A DNA stretch of 64,000 bases from assembly GCA_004794785.1 (NCBI GenBank), contig SJOL01003815.1:128885-192884 (forward strand), read 5' to 3'. Both the position numbers and the translations under genes were made by a program. This DNA is from Opisthorchis felineus (taxonomy: Eukaryota; Platyhelminthes; Trematoda; Opisthorchiida; Opisthorchiidae). Shown piece by piece: positions 1 through 12,064 of this stretch (positions are counted from its first letter, which is position 1; each line of letters begins with the position of its first letter). The notes beneath the pieces are model-generated. The model did no database searches, was not told the DNA's origin, and was given only the letters and a program-made list of their open reading frames with translations.

Positions 1-3000
1 CCATCACTTGAAATCTGGTCGTTCGCTGACTGATTAGGAACTGTGGCCTCATGCATAATTTCGCCTGTTTGAAAAAGGATACTTAATGAGCTAAAATATT
101 ACGTGGCAGCAGCTCGGTGGTGGCTTTCTGTGAGTAAGTGACAGTCAACGCCGACGTAAATCACGGTGCGATCGTTTTGCTCTGTCGTCGAAATCCCAAG
201 TGGTTTACCAAACTACACTGCATGAGGAACAATGTGAGGTCAGTAAACATTTTCACCGTTGTATGCATCGGCTACCATGAAAATACTCTATCTTCTGTGC
301 AGTTTTCACAGGAGAAATACTATGCGGATTTTGTCTTGTGGGTCTGGTCTCCTTGGTGGTTATTTCAGAGACAAACTAAATTACCAGCATCGATATTTGC
401 GTGATAAATCATCTGTGTCCTCTAATTCTTTCTATTGTCAAACAAAGCTCTGTCGGGCAGTTGGGAATCCAGATTGCTTGGTTGTTTTTACCAAGTTCAA
501 ATATCCAGTTGGAAAGTCCCAAAACTTTCCTTCTGCCACCAAGTGATAATCTTTTAGGTACTCGAGTAGCTTCAATAATATCCAGCTTTTTCAGCCAGTG
601 ATTGGTCCTTCAGTTACACTCGCTGAAAGTAAAATCATTGTGTTAATAAGCCGAGTGTCTAGTAGTTTACTTAGCCGAAGAAAACAGAGAAGCCTTGAAA
701 GCCATGTTGTTGCAACGGATGTGGTTACATTATGGACAGCACTCCAATGCTATCTGAAATAGGCATTGGATGTCAGCTAGTTTTGCAATGTCTTGCGTTG
801 CATAAAAACACTGTTTAATGCATCCAAACTATCATTGGTAAACTGGCTGAGTTGTGTTATCGGTAGTGTGAGGAAATTTGAAAATTTTCAATTGAGATTT
901 CGTTTTCTAAGTGAAGACAATCTTTGTTGAAAAGCCAGGAAGCACCGTACAGTTCATCCAACATCATTGGGAATCATCTCAAGAAACTCCAAGAAGTTTA
1001 GAGTTTTGGCCAGTATTTTTGAAGTTTTAATCGTTCGCCTAAGAGCAGCTGAATCTGTTGCGCAATTAGCCTAATTGTATCATTGTGGTGATAAGTGATA
1101 GAGATGAAAAGTGAGCATCCATCACTAGCACTTCGTCCGTGCAAACCGTTTAAATCAACAAGACACCACTCAGCATAGTAACATAACGTTGATCGTTATT
1201 TACGGAGGTAATGCAATGGATTAGTTCGGTGGATGAATGCTGCTGTAGCAGATCCGAAAAAAAAACAGATCATCAAGAATGACAGCTTGAAATCTGTTTT
1301 GAGGTTTGCACTACGATGCTTCGACCGGTGAATATGATGCTGTGAGGTCAACCAGCGAAATCGGGACTTTTAGACAAAACAGTAAAATATTATCGTACGT
1401 CTTGCTGAAAACAAAAACCTCCTCACCAGTTGTCTCTTCTAGGCATCTATTATAGAAGTTACGTGTTACTGAAACACTTCATCTTCTTTTTAAAATTACC
1501 CGAGAACATTTTAAATACCCAGACTAGAATGTAGAGATTTACTGGAACGCGAGATATTGTATTATTTCATGAAGCTTATATATATGCGCACGATACACTT
1601 AGATTCCATCCTCAGTGTATCTGTATATGTCCTGGTGCTGACGCAGGGAAAGCCAAATTAAACTAAGAAATCAACAATGTATTAATTGTTTCATCAACCC
1701 AAATCTCTTAAACAGTTGCCTGGGGCATGGTGCTTCGGTAAAACCGTCTTAGCTTATCCGGCTATGAAGCTAGATGCTAGTGTCCCGTTTTGATGTGCAC
1801 AATATAGCTTTACACACGCACTCCAAGTTTTATGTTAACCGGTTGTACCATGTAAGTGTTGTATGAAACAGCTTTGTCGTGATGTCAAGGAATTCCTAAC
1901 GGAAGTCATCAGACCAACATATGGACGATTGATTGACTGATTTGAAAAGAGATGAACTGGTGGCATTCATCGAACTACGACATACATGTGGGTTCTGTGA
2001 GAAGCATCATTATTTTCAGTGTGTGTGGACTGACGATTATGGGGCACAAACCGCTGGCACAGGGACGTCGGGGAACTGAATTCTCCCAATAAAAAAGCAC
2101 CGACTCCATAGTACGAACACACATTTTGTCTAGAAACCGATGAATTCGCTTGCCTCTATTTAAAATTTTCCCATCTGACTGCCGAACCATTTATCAGTCT
2201 CACCATCGCTTTCTACAGAAAAAACGCAAGAGATGACTGAAAACATTTATCAATAGTATAAGCGATATTGGACTCCCACGAAATTTTCCTCGACCAAATG
2301 TGCTGCTAGAAAAGGGCTCTAATGTTCGGATGTTCCTGTGCACACAGTATTTTGAATGTTCACGCAGATCTGCTTATATTTGGTGAATCAGCAGCCATTC
2401 AGATTCTCGGAATATTCAATAAACAATTTAAACGGATCGAGACCACCAAATTGAAGGCCTTCAGGATTAACTGTATTGTTTAATGCTTTGCTCTCTGTGG
2501 TAAGACTAGTTCTGCGTTCAGCTCTTTGACAGAGTTCAGAGTTCAGTTTGCCTTTCAGCAAACGCACCTTTGTCCGTAGTAAGAGGGGTTTTGGGAATTT
2601 TGACGGAAATATCGTCCTATAAGTGAAGCAAATCTATGCTGAAAAGCCGCGAATAACTGTGAAGCTGTTCCATCCTTATGGCGAGTTATCATCACTACAC
2701 ATCTCACGAAACTAGTAGTTTTGAACAATTGAACGTTCGACCACGAGCGTTGACCAGTAGGGGGAATGACTCACTTGGGCGGGATATAGAGCCACCTATC
2801 CTTCAATCACGGGATTCAGACGGATCGTTGGATCCCAATAAGAAAGCGACAGCTGTGCTTCTCAGCTTTTCAGCATAGACTGGCTTCAGTTACAGGATGA
2901 AGTGATATAATTTTCTTCAACTTAACCACTGTTCTGCCGTAATGATCTTGATCAAGTCAACATATTTGAACGGAGTATTGCCGACCGAGGAATGCTTGTA

Positions 3001-3170
3001 TTCCTAACACCTTTTGTTACTAAAAGCTGGTTAACTGGATTCGATGGTAAATATAAAAGGATAGTGGTGCTGTACGATGCTATGTTTACACTGTTTTTTG
3101 GCAATCCAGATTGTCGGCTCAGAAAATCTCATTTTCTGTTCACGTGGCCGGATCTGAATCCAGGTTTCAC
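1..3170. other. No supported gene; unique-looking sequence
   Basis: Only short overlapping open frames are present (for example around 138-600, 2678-2878 and 2992-3177). None has a recognisable family motif or a pair of good splice sites. No repeat, tRNA-like or retroelement signature was seen. It may be intergenic or intronic. Confidence 0.5.
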
Positions 3171-3263
3171 TCAGTAGTTTGAGGAGTTTGACAAGAGCAT
3201 GCACATATTCGGCTCCAGATCTTTGTGTGATCTCAGAGTCGATTTCAATTACTGGACAGCTTG
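3171..3263 (-). CDS. Candidate internal exon, weakly GatB-like
   Basis: A 93-nt open segment follows an acceptor (TTACATACAG) and ends at a GTGAAA donor, with symmetric phase (one base left over at each end). It would encode 30 residues including PVIEIDSE and RSGAEYVHALVKLL. The spacing resembles the glutamyl-tRNA(Gln) amidotransferase subunit B stretch written as PLIEIVSEPD...RS..EA, which is part of its conserved core. The key PD pair of that family is not present here (IT instead), and no neighbouring GatB exon was found within several kb. It could therefore be a chance match, a decayed copy, or a lone exon of a gene with very long introns. Identity is a guess; even the exon status is uncertain. 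Confidence 0.27.
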
Positions 3264-4871
3264 CTGTATGTAATTGAGATTGACTAGACGGGCATAGCAA
3301 GTACATCTTTTCCTGGATTTCCAGCGTTTGCTTCATAAAGATCGCTTTCGCCTTTTTGGGTTACACTCCAATCCATTGTGATCTACAGGTACCCTCAATT
3401 AACTTGCTGGATAAATTCGAATAAACTACCGCGTCGCCATTACCCTTTTGTTGGCAAAATCATGGATTTCTTGAAAAATCGCTCCAGTGCATCGCAAAAT
3501 GCGTAGATATTTGTAAAAAGGGCCGCATTTTTTCTCACCCGGGGTATGATTCCGTTTGTTACGCTGATGACAGCGTGCAGTGATTTGAAAGGCAAATACT
3601 CCGATATGAAGACCGTAAATTTCACATAAGATCTTAAAATCACTTTTAACTAACAAGTTTATCGGTCAGCAGGATCGACCAAGCCTTGTGCATATCGACA
3701 ACAAAAATCATGAAATCTCACTCACAGTTTACCATCTTGTAGCATGGTAGCAGCAGTAATAGCAGCTGTAAAGTAACACACCTTGTCTTTTTTAACAAGC
3801 TTACAGGAGACACTCATTTGTTTTCTGTAGAGGACACAACGATTCTTCAAAATCACCCTGCATCTTACTAATTTTTGTTGCAGCAGGTATACCGGTGAGA
3901 ACATTGGCACAAGTTGTTTCGTCAGGTGACGCATGCTAAGCAAAACACACGACTGACTTGGTACCGATGTCAACAGTTTGTCACTAATCGCATTAAGTTT
4001 TTCACGCAAAAAAGTCAATAACGTCAAGGTGAATAAAGTGAGAAAATCATCACTGTTTTTCCTCTCACCTGGAAACTGAACATTCACTGGGAGGTATACT
4101 CCGTGCATTATGAGATGACTGCACAAACATCCTCGAGCATATTGTTGGCTCATGCTTCCAAAAATATTCGACGAAATAGCAATCTTCAACAGAACCGCAA
4201 AGACAATCGCCGAATCGAAAGGTTGTTCATCACAGCAGAGAATTTTAACAATCCTTGTTTCATCTTACCATTAAAGTCAGTTTTTACTAAAAAGCAAAAA
4301 TCACCGTAGGGCTGTTTAATCATTATTGGGAATCATCAACGGCACACGATTGATCAGTTTCTTTTAAATTCGAACCGTTAGCCTTCCGCATAATATTGTT
4401 GACACCATGTGTGGCTCATCAACAATGTGAACAGTCCCCTCTCAGAGAAGATGTACCTTCGCCCCCTCTTCTAGTCATGATTACTTTTTGCTTGCTCCTA
4501 GCGTGATAACTTTAAGTCATTTGATCGCCTTCTGCTTTATTCTAGTGTGATGGCTCCTGGAATGAAAGGCAGATGATAATTTAAGTTTTGATACTTTTTT
4601 GAACGTATTACTTATGTTATCTGGCTACAGATAATTGTTGAACTCCCATTAAGGTCTCATCATGCAAACGAAGATAACCTACGCTGAGAAGCCATGAGTT
4701 CCTGCAAAACTGTTTCGTCCACGTTGGTTCTGATCAGCAGCGTGCTTATCATAGACTGAGTGCCAATTAGCAAAATGAAACTGTTGGAAAGTCTTAGTGG
4801 GTAGCTTTGATTGTCAGATACAGCAGAAAGGGTATTTCCACCGTACCACAGACAGTCAGTTTTCCCCACAG

Positions 4872-4982
4872 AGTGCATTCGGAAGCATCGAAAAAGGCCA
4901 AACCTGGGAAAAAAGACTAGTATCAAATTTGCTCGAACAAATCAGCACTAACCGCGGTCATCACAACTGTGGTTGCAGTTGA
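4872..4982 (+). CDS. Candidate terminal exon, unknown protein
   Basis: A strong pyrimidine-rich acceptor (CAGTTTTCCCCACAG) is followed in phase 0 by 36 open codons and a TGA. The encoded tail is polar and charged, contains GSIEKGQTWEKRLVSNLLEQ, and ends in a Cys-Gly-Cys-Ser stretch. I do not recognise it. An open frame on the opposite strand (4660-4926) overlaps it and is less protein-like. No upstream partner exon could be fixed. Confidence 0.3.
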   Translation, partial: SAFGSIEKGQTWEKRLVSNLLEQISTNRGHHNCGCS

Positions 4983-5312
4983 ACTTCCGCCGAAAGTTTG
5001 TTTACGTGCAGTGATAACTTGTCCTTCAAAAGTTCATCGCAGTGAACGAACATGCACGTGGACAACTTTTCAAAGTGTCGATGATGAAATAACGACCCTG
5101 CGGATGGCGTGCGCACGACAAATCTAAATGACATTTTATGAAACAAAACAAGCATACTAACCGATCACGGGTACTAACTGTATTCAGCACACCTTTGTCC
5201 AACTCACCACCACCTTAAGTACTTCACACACAGTTTGCAGCCATCCCTTCCTTGTAAAAGATTGAGTTAGCAGGACTAACGTTTGAGCCCGTTTCTATAA
5301 AAATCGACAGAA

Positions 5313-8230
5313 CTATGAGAGCCCTCCTTCAGGAATCGAAGGCAGGTCGATCGGTCCGTCCAGTGAATCTCGATAATACTTTAATGGTATATATGTTAGT
5401 ATACGGTTTTGGTAATAATTTCCATCTTCCAGTAAACCCTGCATATGCGGTGAACGGAACAGCTGATTAGTATTCCACCCACTGCTTGAAAGTTGTACTG
5501 ACAAAGGCTCAATTTTCGAGGATGGGCAAAAGTTGTCTCTCTGAACACAGCGGGGTACACTACAGTCTTCCAACAACCGAATGTCCCAAGAATCACCAAG
5601 AGCTCGAGGAGAGTGACGAAGACATCAGAACGGGAATGTCTAGATTCGTTATTAAAAGATAACTAGGCAGCTTGTCTACAAATTCAAAGCGGCTGGGAAG
5701 CCACAGATGGTTGGATCAAAGCCAAATGCAGAATAAAAAGGCTCTCCTGCAGGTGCCCCTTATTGTCCGCGTTACTTTTAATTCTTTGTCGCACTGTCTA
5801 GGATACTACCACCTGATACATTTGGCGTGAGTGGTTTCTGTTTTTCTTCTGTGATGAGATTTGCTAAATGACAAATAGAAGCATTGGGCAGAAATAGCCG
5901 GCGATAAACCAGAATACAAGAGGTCGGGGATTTGAAGGCTGCCAAGGCAACTGTAACAACACATACGTGCAGGACGAAGAGCTAAAATAGGTGTTGGATG
6001 ATGGGTACGACCAGAATTGAAACGAACGCAAGTCAAATTTTTCGAATCATTCGCAAAAAAAGAGTTTTTTAAATGTGGGGGAGAGTAACACGAGATGGTA
6101 ACATTCTTTTTTTTCCTTCTCAACTGGGAGACTTAAATGCTGCGGTTTGTATATTAGAAGGCGTTACCAACAAAGTAGAAAAAACAGGCAGCAAGTAATT
6201 AGATAAAGGAATGCAAGTAAAAGCGCGAAAGCTGTGTGGTTTGCAGGATATATTTGAAAAATACGACAGTGGCGATACTTATGTTTCCCAATCCCCAAAA
6301 AGGACAAGAGACTTGCGATTTCCCCGAACAATAAGTCCAGCCTAACATGATCGCTCGTTTGGTAAACGAATTCAGGACAGTTGATTGCCAGTGATAATCG
6401 TGACGTGTTTGAATATCCAAAGCTATGGATATGTACTCTGTTACTGATCCGATTCGGGAAAACTGAAAATCAAGTCATGCCTATCTAGGTTCAACAAACT
6501 GGTATGCATACATCTGAGTGGACCTGGTTGAGAGTCACCGCTCCTAAGAAATGCGTTCCGTCTCTGCTGTTCACCATGGCTCAGGAAACCGTTCTGGCAC
6601 TGCTGAACTGTAAAGTGACCTGATTCGACTGGGTGTGTGAAGCTGAAAACGAGGTCTACTCTTGAACTATTGTTGCATTTTTTAACTCACACTGGATGCT
6701 GTCTTGACCATCGGTTCATCTGGATGCTTAGCCGAATTTAAGGTAGGTTGTGAAACGTGAGATTTTCCGCTCAATTGCACGCGTCGATCAGCCTCCTGAG
6801 AGGACGACAAGTCTGTCTTCGCTTGTAACCTTGTGTGCACTGAGCCTCTGTGAACGTGTGGACCCCTACAACGCACCCGTTGACTTACGGCAACTCCGCA
6901 CTCTGCTTGTTATCGTAAAGACAAGCTGCGCTAAATGTGAGCTTTACCGTTTTCCTGACGTCGAGTTTCATTAGGGTTATTATTCACTTTAATAGATTTT
7001 GCATTGAAGCACGATGTAGCTGTTAGGACAATTGCTCTTCTGATGAACCATCCCAATTGATGCCCAAAGCCCAGTGCAAAATCACCGAAGTTAACGAAAC
7101 AAAACAGATCAGCGTGTGTGGCTTTTAGCTTGTAATTCACCGTGCTTCTTCCTCGATACATTTTGAACGACTTTGTGGTTCATTTTTTATGTCTGAATAG
7201 TAGAGAATGAGGGTAGGGACATGTTATACTTCACTTGTGACTAATCGAAACTTGGTAAAAGTCGGTGAATTCCCTTGAGGAAACCCACTTTGAATACAGA
7301 AGTGCATTTTGGTTACTTTGAAAAATAACCGTTTCTCCGATGATGTACACCGTAAGTAGAATGCGACTACCTTATGGCTAGCAAGTTGTGAACACTTCAT
7401 TTCTGAGCTACAAAAGGCTTAAAAAACTACGCAACCTCAGTGACCAGACGGAATCTTGGAAACAACCAGCCACCACTTCTGAAGTTTGAATGTATTTCTA
7501 CAGACCTGGTGCATACAGTTATTCAGAGCAATAAATGCACAGATTACGGAAAAGTCCTAACCAACTTTTCTCAATGTTTATTCACTGCATCTTGTCATAT
7601 CAGTTTCCACAGTGTTCTAGAAAGAAACCAAGATTTACAGCTATTCGTTCCTTGTGAAACTCACTTTAACCGTTATTGATCACGCATGTCGTTCTGATGG
7701 ACAAAAAGGTTTGTATCTATACCAGTATCTATACCATGCCTATCGATCTGACAACAAGTTCAGCACTCAGTTTGGTCTGAGTCACTGCTAAATGGTGGAA
7801 GCTGGCGAAGCGAGAGAATTCAATCATAAGTGGCGTTCATGCCTTGTTTATCGGCTGAGGTCAATACAAGTTCTGCTATACATACACATTAGTATACGTA
7901 GCCAAGTAACGTTGGCCTTAAATGATAAACAGCGAAGAAGGTCGTGCTCAGTACGAACGAAGGGACACAGTAAATGTGCTCGTAAAATGTGTGCGCACAT
8001 TTCAAGCGACTAACTGTACAGTTAAAAGTGCTTGAAACAAGCCTTTCACAACCAGATTATCAGAAGGTTATTTAACCTTACTTGTTTTGAGCGAATGCGA
8101 GATACCATGTCCTAAAATATTTATGGGATCTATTTTGATGTGCAGCTTAACTTGCTGCTTGTGGTCTAAAACATTAAAGCAGGTCTGAAATAAAATTTCA
8201 GTAACATTTATGGTTTTTGGATAACCGGAC
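5313..8230 (-). CDS. Unknown multi-exon gene, 3' part (join 8230-8082, 7019-6948, 6839-6691, 5540-5313)
   Basis: Four exons can be chained with matching phases. Exon 8230-8082 follows ATTATTAGACAG and ends at a GTAAGG donor. Exon 7019-6948 follows TTGTCCTAACAG and ends at GTAAAG. Exon 6839-6691 ends at a consensus GTGAGT donor; its alternative start is 6847 after CACGTTCACAG, which would change the phase. The last exon, 5540-5313, follows CCGCTGTGTTCAG and ends in TAG. The first exon is hydrophilic and includes NVTEILFQTCFNVLDHK. The third is a Ser/Gln/Lys-rich, probably disordered stretch. The last contains NTNQLFRSPHMQGLLEDGNY and ends SIPEGGLS. No signal peptide, membrane segment or known domain was recognised. 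The upstream end is missing; exon 9449-9303 could belong to it through an unseen linking exon. Confidence 0.42.
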
Positions 8231-9302
8231 CTGTCTAATAATTTTGGTGGTTTCCAAATGAAAATCAAGGGCAAGTCTAACATATGATATTTGTCTCATC
8301 ACAAGAAGGATACAGCTTCTTTGCTAAAGACAAAACGTTAATAAGCCTGTTTCCATTCTCCTACCACTTTTCACCGTAAAATCAAACAAAGCATTGGCAT
8401 ATTTCCATCCCGCTTAACGAAGCATGCGTAACTTTGAATATATATGCGCAGCTTTGCCAGTGAGCTCCGAAAAATCCAGTACTTAACCTTGAGACCACCG
8501 AGGAAAGATCCCTGGTTCGACCCCAACACTGAGTTTTCGGTTTCTCCTATCTAGATTTTGACAAACTGGTGTTATCTCAGCCATCGTACTTCCTTGAGTT
8601 GCACGGGACCTATGCACACATGGGGTGTCACAGCCAAACAATATTTCTTGTATTTTTAGTACCTAGTAACAACCCACATATTACGTGGCATACCCGAACA
8701 CCTGATGGCAGAAAACGCATTCGCTGTTTTCACTAAAAACACACGAATAGCAAGATAACCTCGCTTTTTGGGTTCTAAAACTATACTGTGTGCTATGCGC
8801 TGATTGCACGTTCAGCACTTTTTCACTTGATTTTAGATAGATACGCTATTTTGCACATTAGACTAATACGCATTGTCATTCGAAATAGTTCACGCCCGTC
8901 TGGTATGCAACAAACTCCCACGGGGATACACCAAGTGTTGGTTTGTTCTCTATTTGGCTAATGGGTTGCATGTAGTAAAGGCCAAGAGCAGTTTCGGTTT
9001 CGAACATCTTATTTACAAGGCAAGCGTACTAGTGCATAACTGCAATGTTGCCGTGATGCGTATGGTGACGACTATAATGCCAAGAGTGCGCATCATTTCG
9101 AATATGTCTGTGAGATATCAGAAATGGCCTTCATATTCATCATTCATTCACTACATATAACCAATCGGTTTGAGGTAACATGTTGAGGTACAAACCATGG
9201 ACTCTAACGATTAGAAGGAGGCATTCCAATTTGCGTGGAAGGCTGACATATATGACGAAGTAACTGATGCCGTCAGTTTTTTCGCTACAGTTTTGCATTT
9301 AC

Positions 9303-9449
9303 TGAAACTTTTCCAGCTCAACTGAGTAAGAGCTTTGTGCATATCGAGGTGAATGAAGTGAATTTTTAAGGTGCTTGTGAAGTATAAACCGGAAAGCCTG
9401 TAATTGAAAAGTCCTGTCGGAAACCGAGGTTCTATCCAATAACGCCCTG
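9303..9449 (-). CDS. Candidate internal exon, unknown
   Basis: A 147-nt open segment with symmetric phase lies between an acceptor (GAGAAAATTCAG) and a GTAAAT donor. It encodes about 49 aromatic-rich residues, including RYWIEPRFPTGLFNYRLSGL. It lies on the same strand, 1.1 kb upstream of the 5313-8230 chain, and might be an earlier exon of that gene. The phases need one intervening exon, which I could not find in 8231-9302. No family recognised. Confidence 0.35.
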
Positions 9450-10315
9450 CTGAATTTTCTCTCAATTAGCAAAAATGTGACGTCCCTTTATGGGCATTCC
9501 AGTGTGTTTTCCGCCTGATAGGCAACAGAAAGCAACTTGTCGTTTCATATAGCCACGGCGTTTTCTTGTACAAATGCCGAATAACATATACCAACTCTGC
9601 CGCATTTTAAACTGGCTCAAGGAACATGAAGCTAAGTGAAGATGCAAGGTAAATGCTTTAGTCGTTTGGTGGGTCCGCACACACACACAAATGAGTCATA
9701 AATGAGTTCAGTAACAGTTCATTTTGAGACAGGCGCCTTTACCTGAGGGATTTATCTACTAGCATCCTATACTCAAAAATGAACGTCAAAATATTATGGT
9801 TGCAATCGGACGGTACTATCTATAATTATTAGGCGGTCATTCAGTGCATGTCTTTAAAATGCAGAGATGTTAATTAGATCCTTTGAGTGAGGTCTTGGAG
9901 AGTCACTACACTCATTGGAAATGTCAACAAATTCAGGTTGTTAAGACGAATTCTATCGGATATTAAAGTCTACACTACGTTAGTCAGTTCTACCTCCCTG
10001 GTGCGCTTGTGAATGGAGTTATTATTAATCGGACAATTGGAAGGCCAGAGAGATGAGGGAAGCCTAACTGCCTGAACTTGGTTCTTTTGTTAACAAATTT
10101 CAGACCGATAGGGTGTGATTGCACAAGGCTCGGGTGCGAAAAGGAACCAGTTGTGGTAGGACAGTGAAGACGTGCGCATCGTTATGACTGACACCAATAC
10201 CAGATGAGAACACTGGTGCTTCACTGACGTACAGCCATATTAATGTATTTGAATAAAGTCTTATAATGGAACACATAAAAGTGGGGCAAGGAGTGGGCCT
10301 AAGGCTAGTCTACAG

Positions 10316-10474
10316 CAATCATCCGAGACACATGAACCTCCAACATTCGTTCAGGCAATCTGGGGAGAAACTAAGAACACTAATTTGTTTGGGCGGCTTT
10401 TTTCACCCAAATAGAGGAAAAGAAGTTAGACAAGCAAAGACTGAGGATTTCACCTCCATCTTTGAACAGATCGG
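10316..10474 (+). CDS. Candidate internal exon, unknown
   Basis: A 159-nt open segment (phase 2 at both ends) begins after CTAGTCTACAG and ends at a good GTGAGA donor. It encodes a basic stretch with HSFRQSGEKLRTLICLGGFF and ends KTEDFTSIFEQIG. It lies just outside the minus-strand LINE relic that starts near 10.5-10.9 kb. No neighbouring plus-strand exon was identified. It may be a real exon or a chance frame. Confidence 0.27.
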
Positions 10475-10879
10475 GTGAGAGTACGTCAGGAAGAGTAGCT
10501 GGGTGAAGCTAAAAGGACAAGTAGTATTACACCATTTCCAAAGCCGTCGGGGGTTGCATTTCTAATGTCCAGAGCAGCGTTGCTAATCGGGAATTCGATT
10601 GAGCAGCTTCAGGTGACAAACTGAGTTGTTGAAATACCTCAGCTCAACGATTCAGTTGTTATTCTGCCTTCAAGATAATCAAGCTGTGTTTATCGGTGAT
10701 TGCTTTGCTCACTGGGGACCACTCTGCGCTTGTTGAGCAAATCACCTGGAACAGTTTAAGCCCATTCCCAGAGTTTTTCGCTTCCAATATCTCCTCACCT
10801 TTGTATATCTAACAGGCTTCCCAGTCTGTGTAGGCCCTTTTTCCACCTGAATTCTGACAGTTCATCTAGTGGTACTATA

Positions 10880-12064
10880 CTGTCCACCACGTAGAGAACG
10901 TGTCCGAGCTCCAGGAAATTTCAGAGTGATGCTCGATAGCCAATGCTTAGATCCAGTTGTTTCTGCCGTTCCACAAGAGGAACTCCAAGGACCTTACACA
11001 GTTCCGGACAGTACCGTCCAGTAAGAGTCAGAATCACAAGATCTATTGTCCGAAAGTGACTTCGATGGGTGCATTCGGAAGGTTTGCTTTACATTAAGGT
11101 CCAGGTGCCTCTCGGTGGTCAGGCAAGGTGTGCGCATCTTGCACGCCGCTTAAAAGTACAACGAGAAGCAGCGAAGAATTCTTTTGTGATATGATTCCAC
11201 ATAAGTGGTCCAGAACGAGCGACAACTAGTGACTGACCCCCGCCGCCTATAGCTAATGGCCATGTGGCCTATCTCTGTTGGATGTTCGCTGGCGTGTTGG
11301 GCTCATCAAGTGACCAAGAGGTTTTAGTTGTTTCAAAAGTCAGCACTTCACAGAATTAGCTTGTAGGCAGTGTATGATCGCAGCAGTCTTTTGCCGTTGT
11401 TCGTGTAACTCGATTCTTGCCAAAGAAGGCAGCCAACCTCAGCTTCTGTAGCGCTCATTCTACCTACTTGAGCATTTATACCCCTGGCAACCGTAACAAT
11501 AACAACATATCAGGCACCAAATGCGTCGTCAGTAGTGCCTCTGATAGTTTTAGACATAAAGATTTTTGGGCGTAAGCAGCTAGGATAAAGAGCCAACGAT
11601 TAACGGTGAGTTTACGGGATATTTTCACAGACGCTGCCAAACGAATCGCACAGAAACTACTATCACGTGGTAACCACTCAAGCAGAAAGCCTTCAGCTCG
11701 GTAGCTTAGAACAACACCAATCCCAGCAAAAGCAACCATAGCGGCTTTTGGATAACCAGAGGTGCGCAACCAGAAGCCAGTGAAAACTGCTGGGAAGATC
11801 AGCTCAACAACCGTACTTGATTCTTGAGTCCTCGTTTTACAGAGGAGGCANAGTCCTCGTTTTACAGAGGCGGCACATATTACTAGTGAGCAAGTCCAGC
11901 GTACATACAAAAGCAATCTGTTGTGCGACCTGATTCAGAGTTCGAAAGCTGAAGGCTTCTGAATGAATTAATCGTCGGTGTGTGGAGGACGATCCAGAGG
12001 TGCCTGCGACCGTGGATGTTGGAGCTAAAGCCAGTGATCTGCTAACGGATCTGTCAATCCCCAA
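10880..12064 (-). mobile_element. Decayed non-LTR retrotransposon (RTE/CR1-like), endonuclease region
   Basis: Read on the minus strand, the segment matches the 5' part of an apurinic-endonuclease-type LINE ORF as I remember it. It starts with an N-terminal AFSFRTLNQVAQQIAF-like stretch, followed by CRLCKTRTQ. Next comes GYPKAAMVAFAGIGVVLSYR...LLEWLPRDSSFCAIRLAASV...FILAAYA (about 11750-11560). Near 11190-11275 a frame reads AISYRRRG followed by CRSFW, like the family's DHIAISYRWRGSVTDCRSFW. The frame is broken by stops and shifts, and the AYAP motif reads AYAQ, so the copy is dead. The family encodes target-primed retrotransposition enzymes. The 3' limit is unclear: LINE-like wording continues weakly to about 10.8 kb. 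Confidence 0.8.
11827..11870. repeat. 24-nt direct duplication around a single N
   Basis: The same 19-nt string (AGTCCTCGTTTTACAGAGG) occurs at 11827-11845 and 11852-11870, separated by AGGCA and the only N in the window (11851). Both copies encode CKTRT in the LINE frame, so the reading RLCKTRT is duplicated. This is best explained as an assembly join or gap-filling artefact inside the retroelement. Confidence 0.9.

Noticed and set aside
3722..4189. 155-codon open frame, minus strand
   Set aside because: About one or two frames of this length are expected by chance here; no domain, no splice pair, and composition is rich in Leu/Cys/Ser typical of random frames.
8470..8530. tRNA B-box-like GGTTCGACCCC
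   Set aside because: No complementary T-stem, no A box at the right distance and no acceptor stem; not a tRNA gene, at most an old SINE-like trace.
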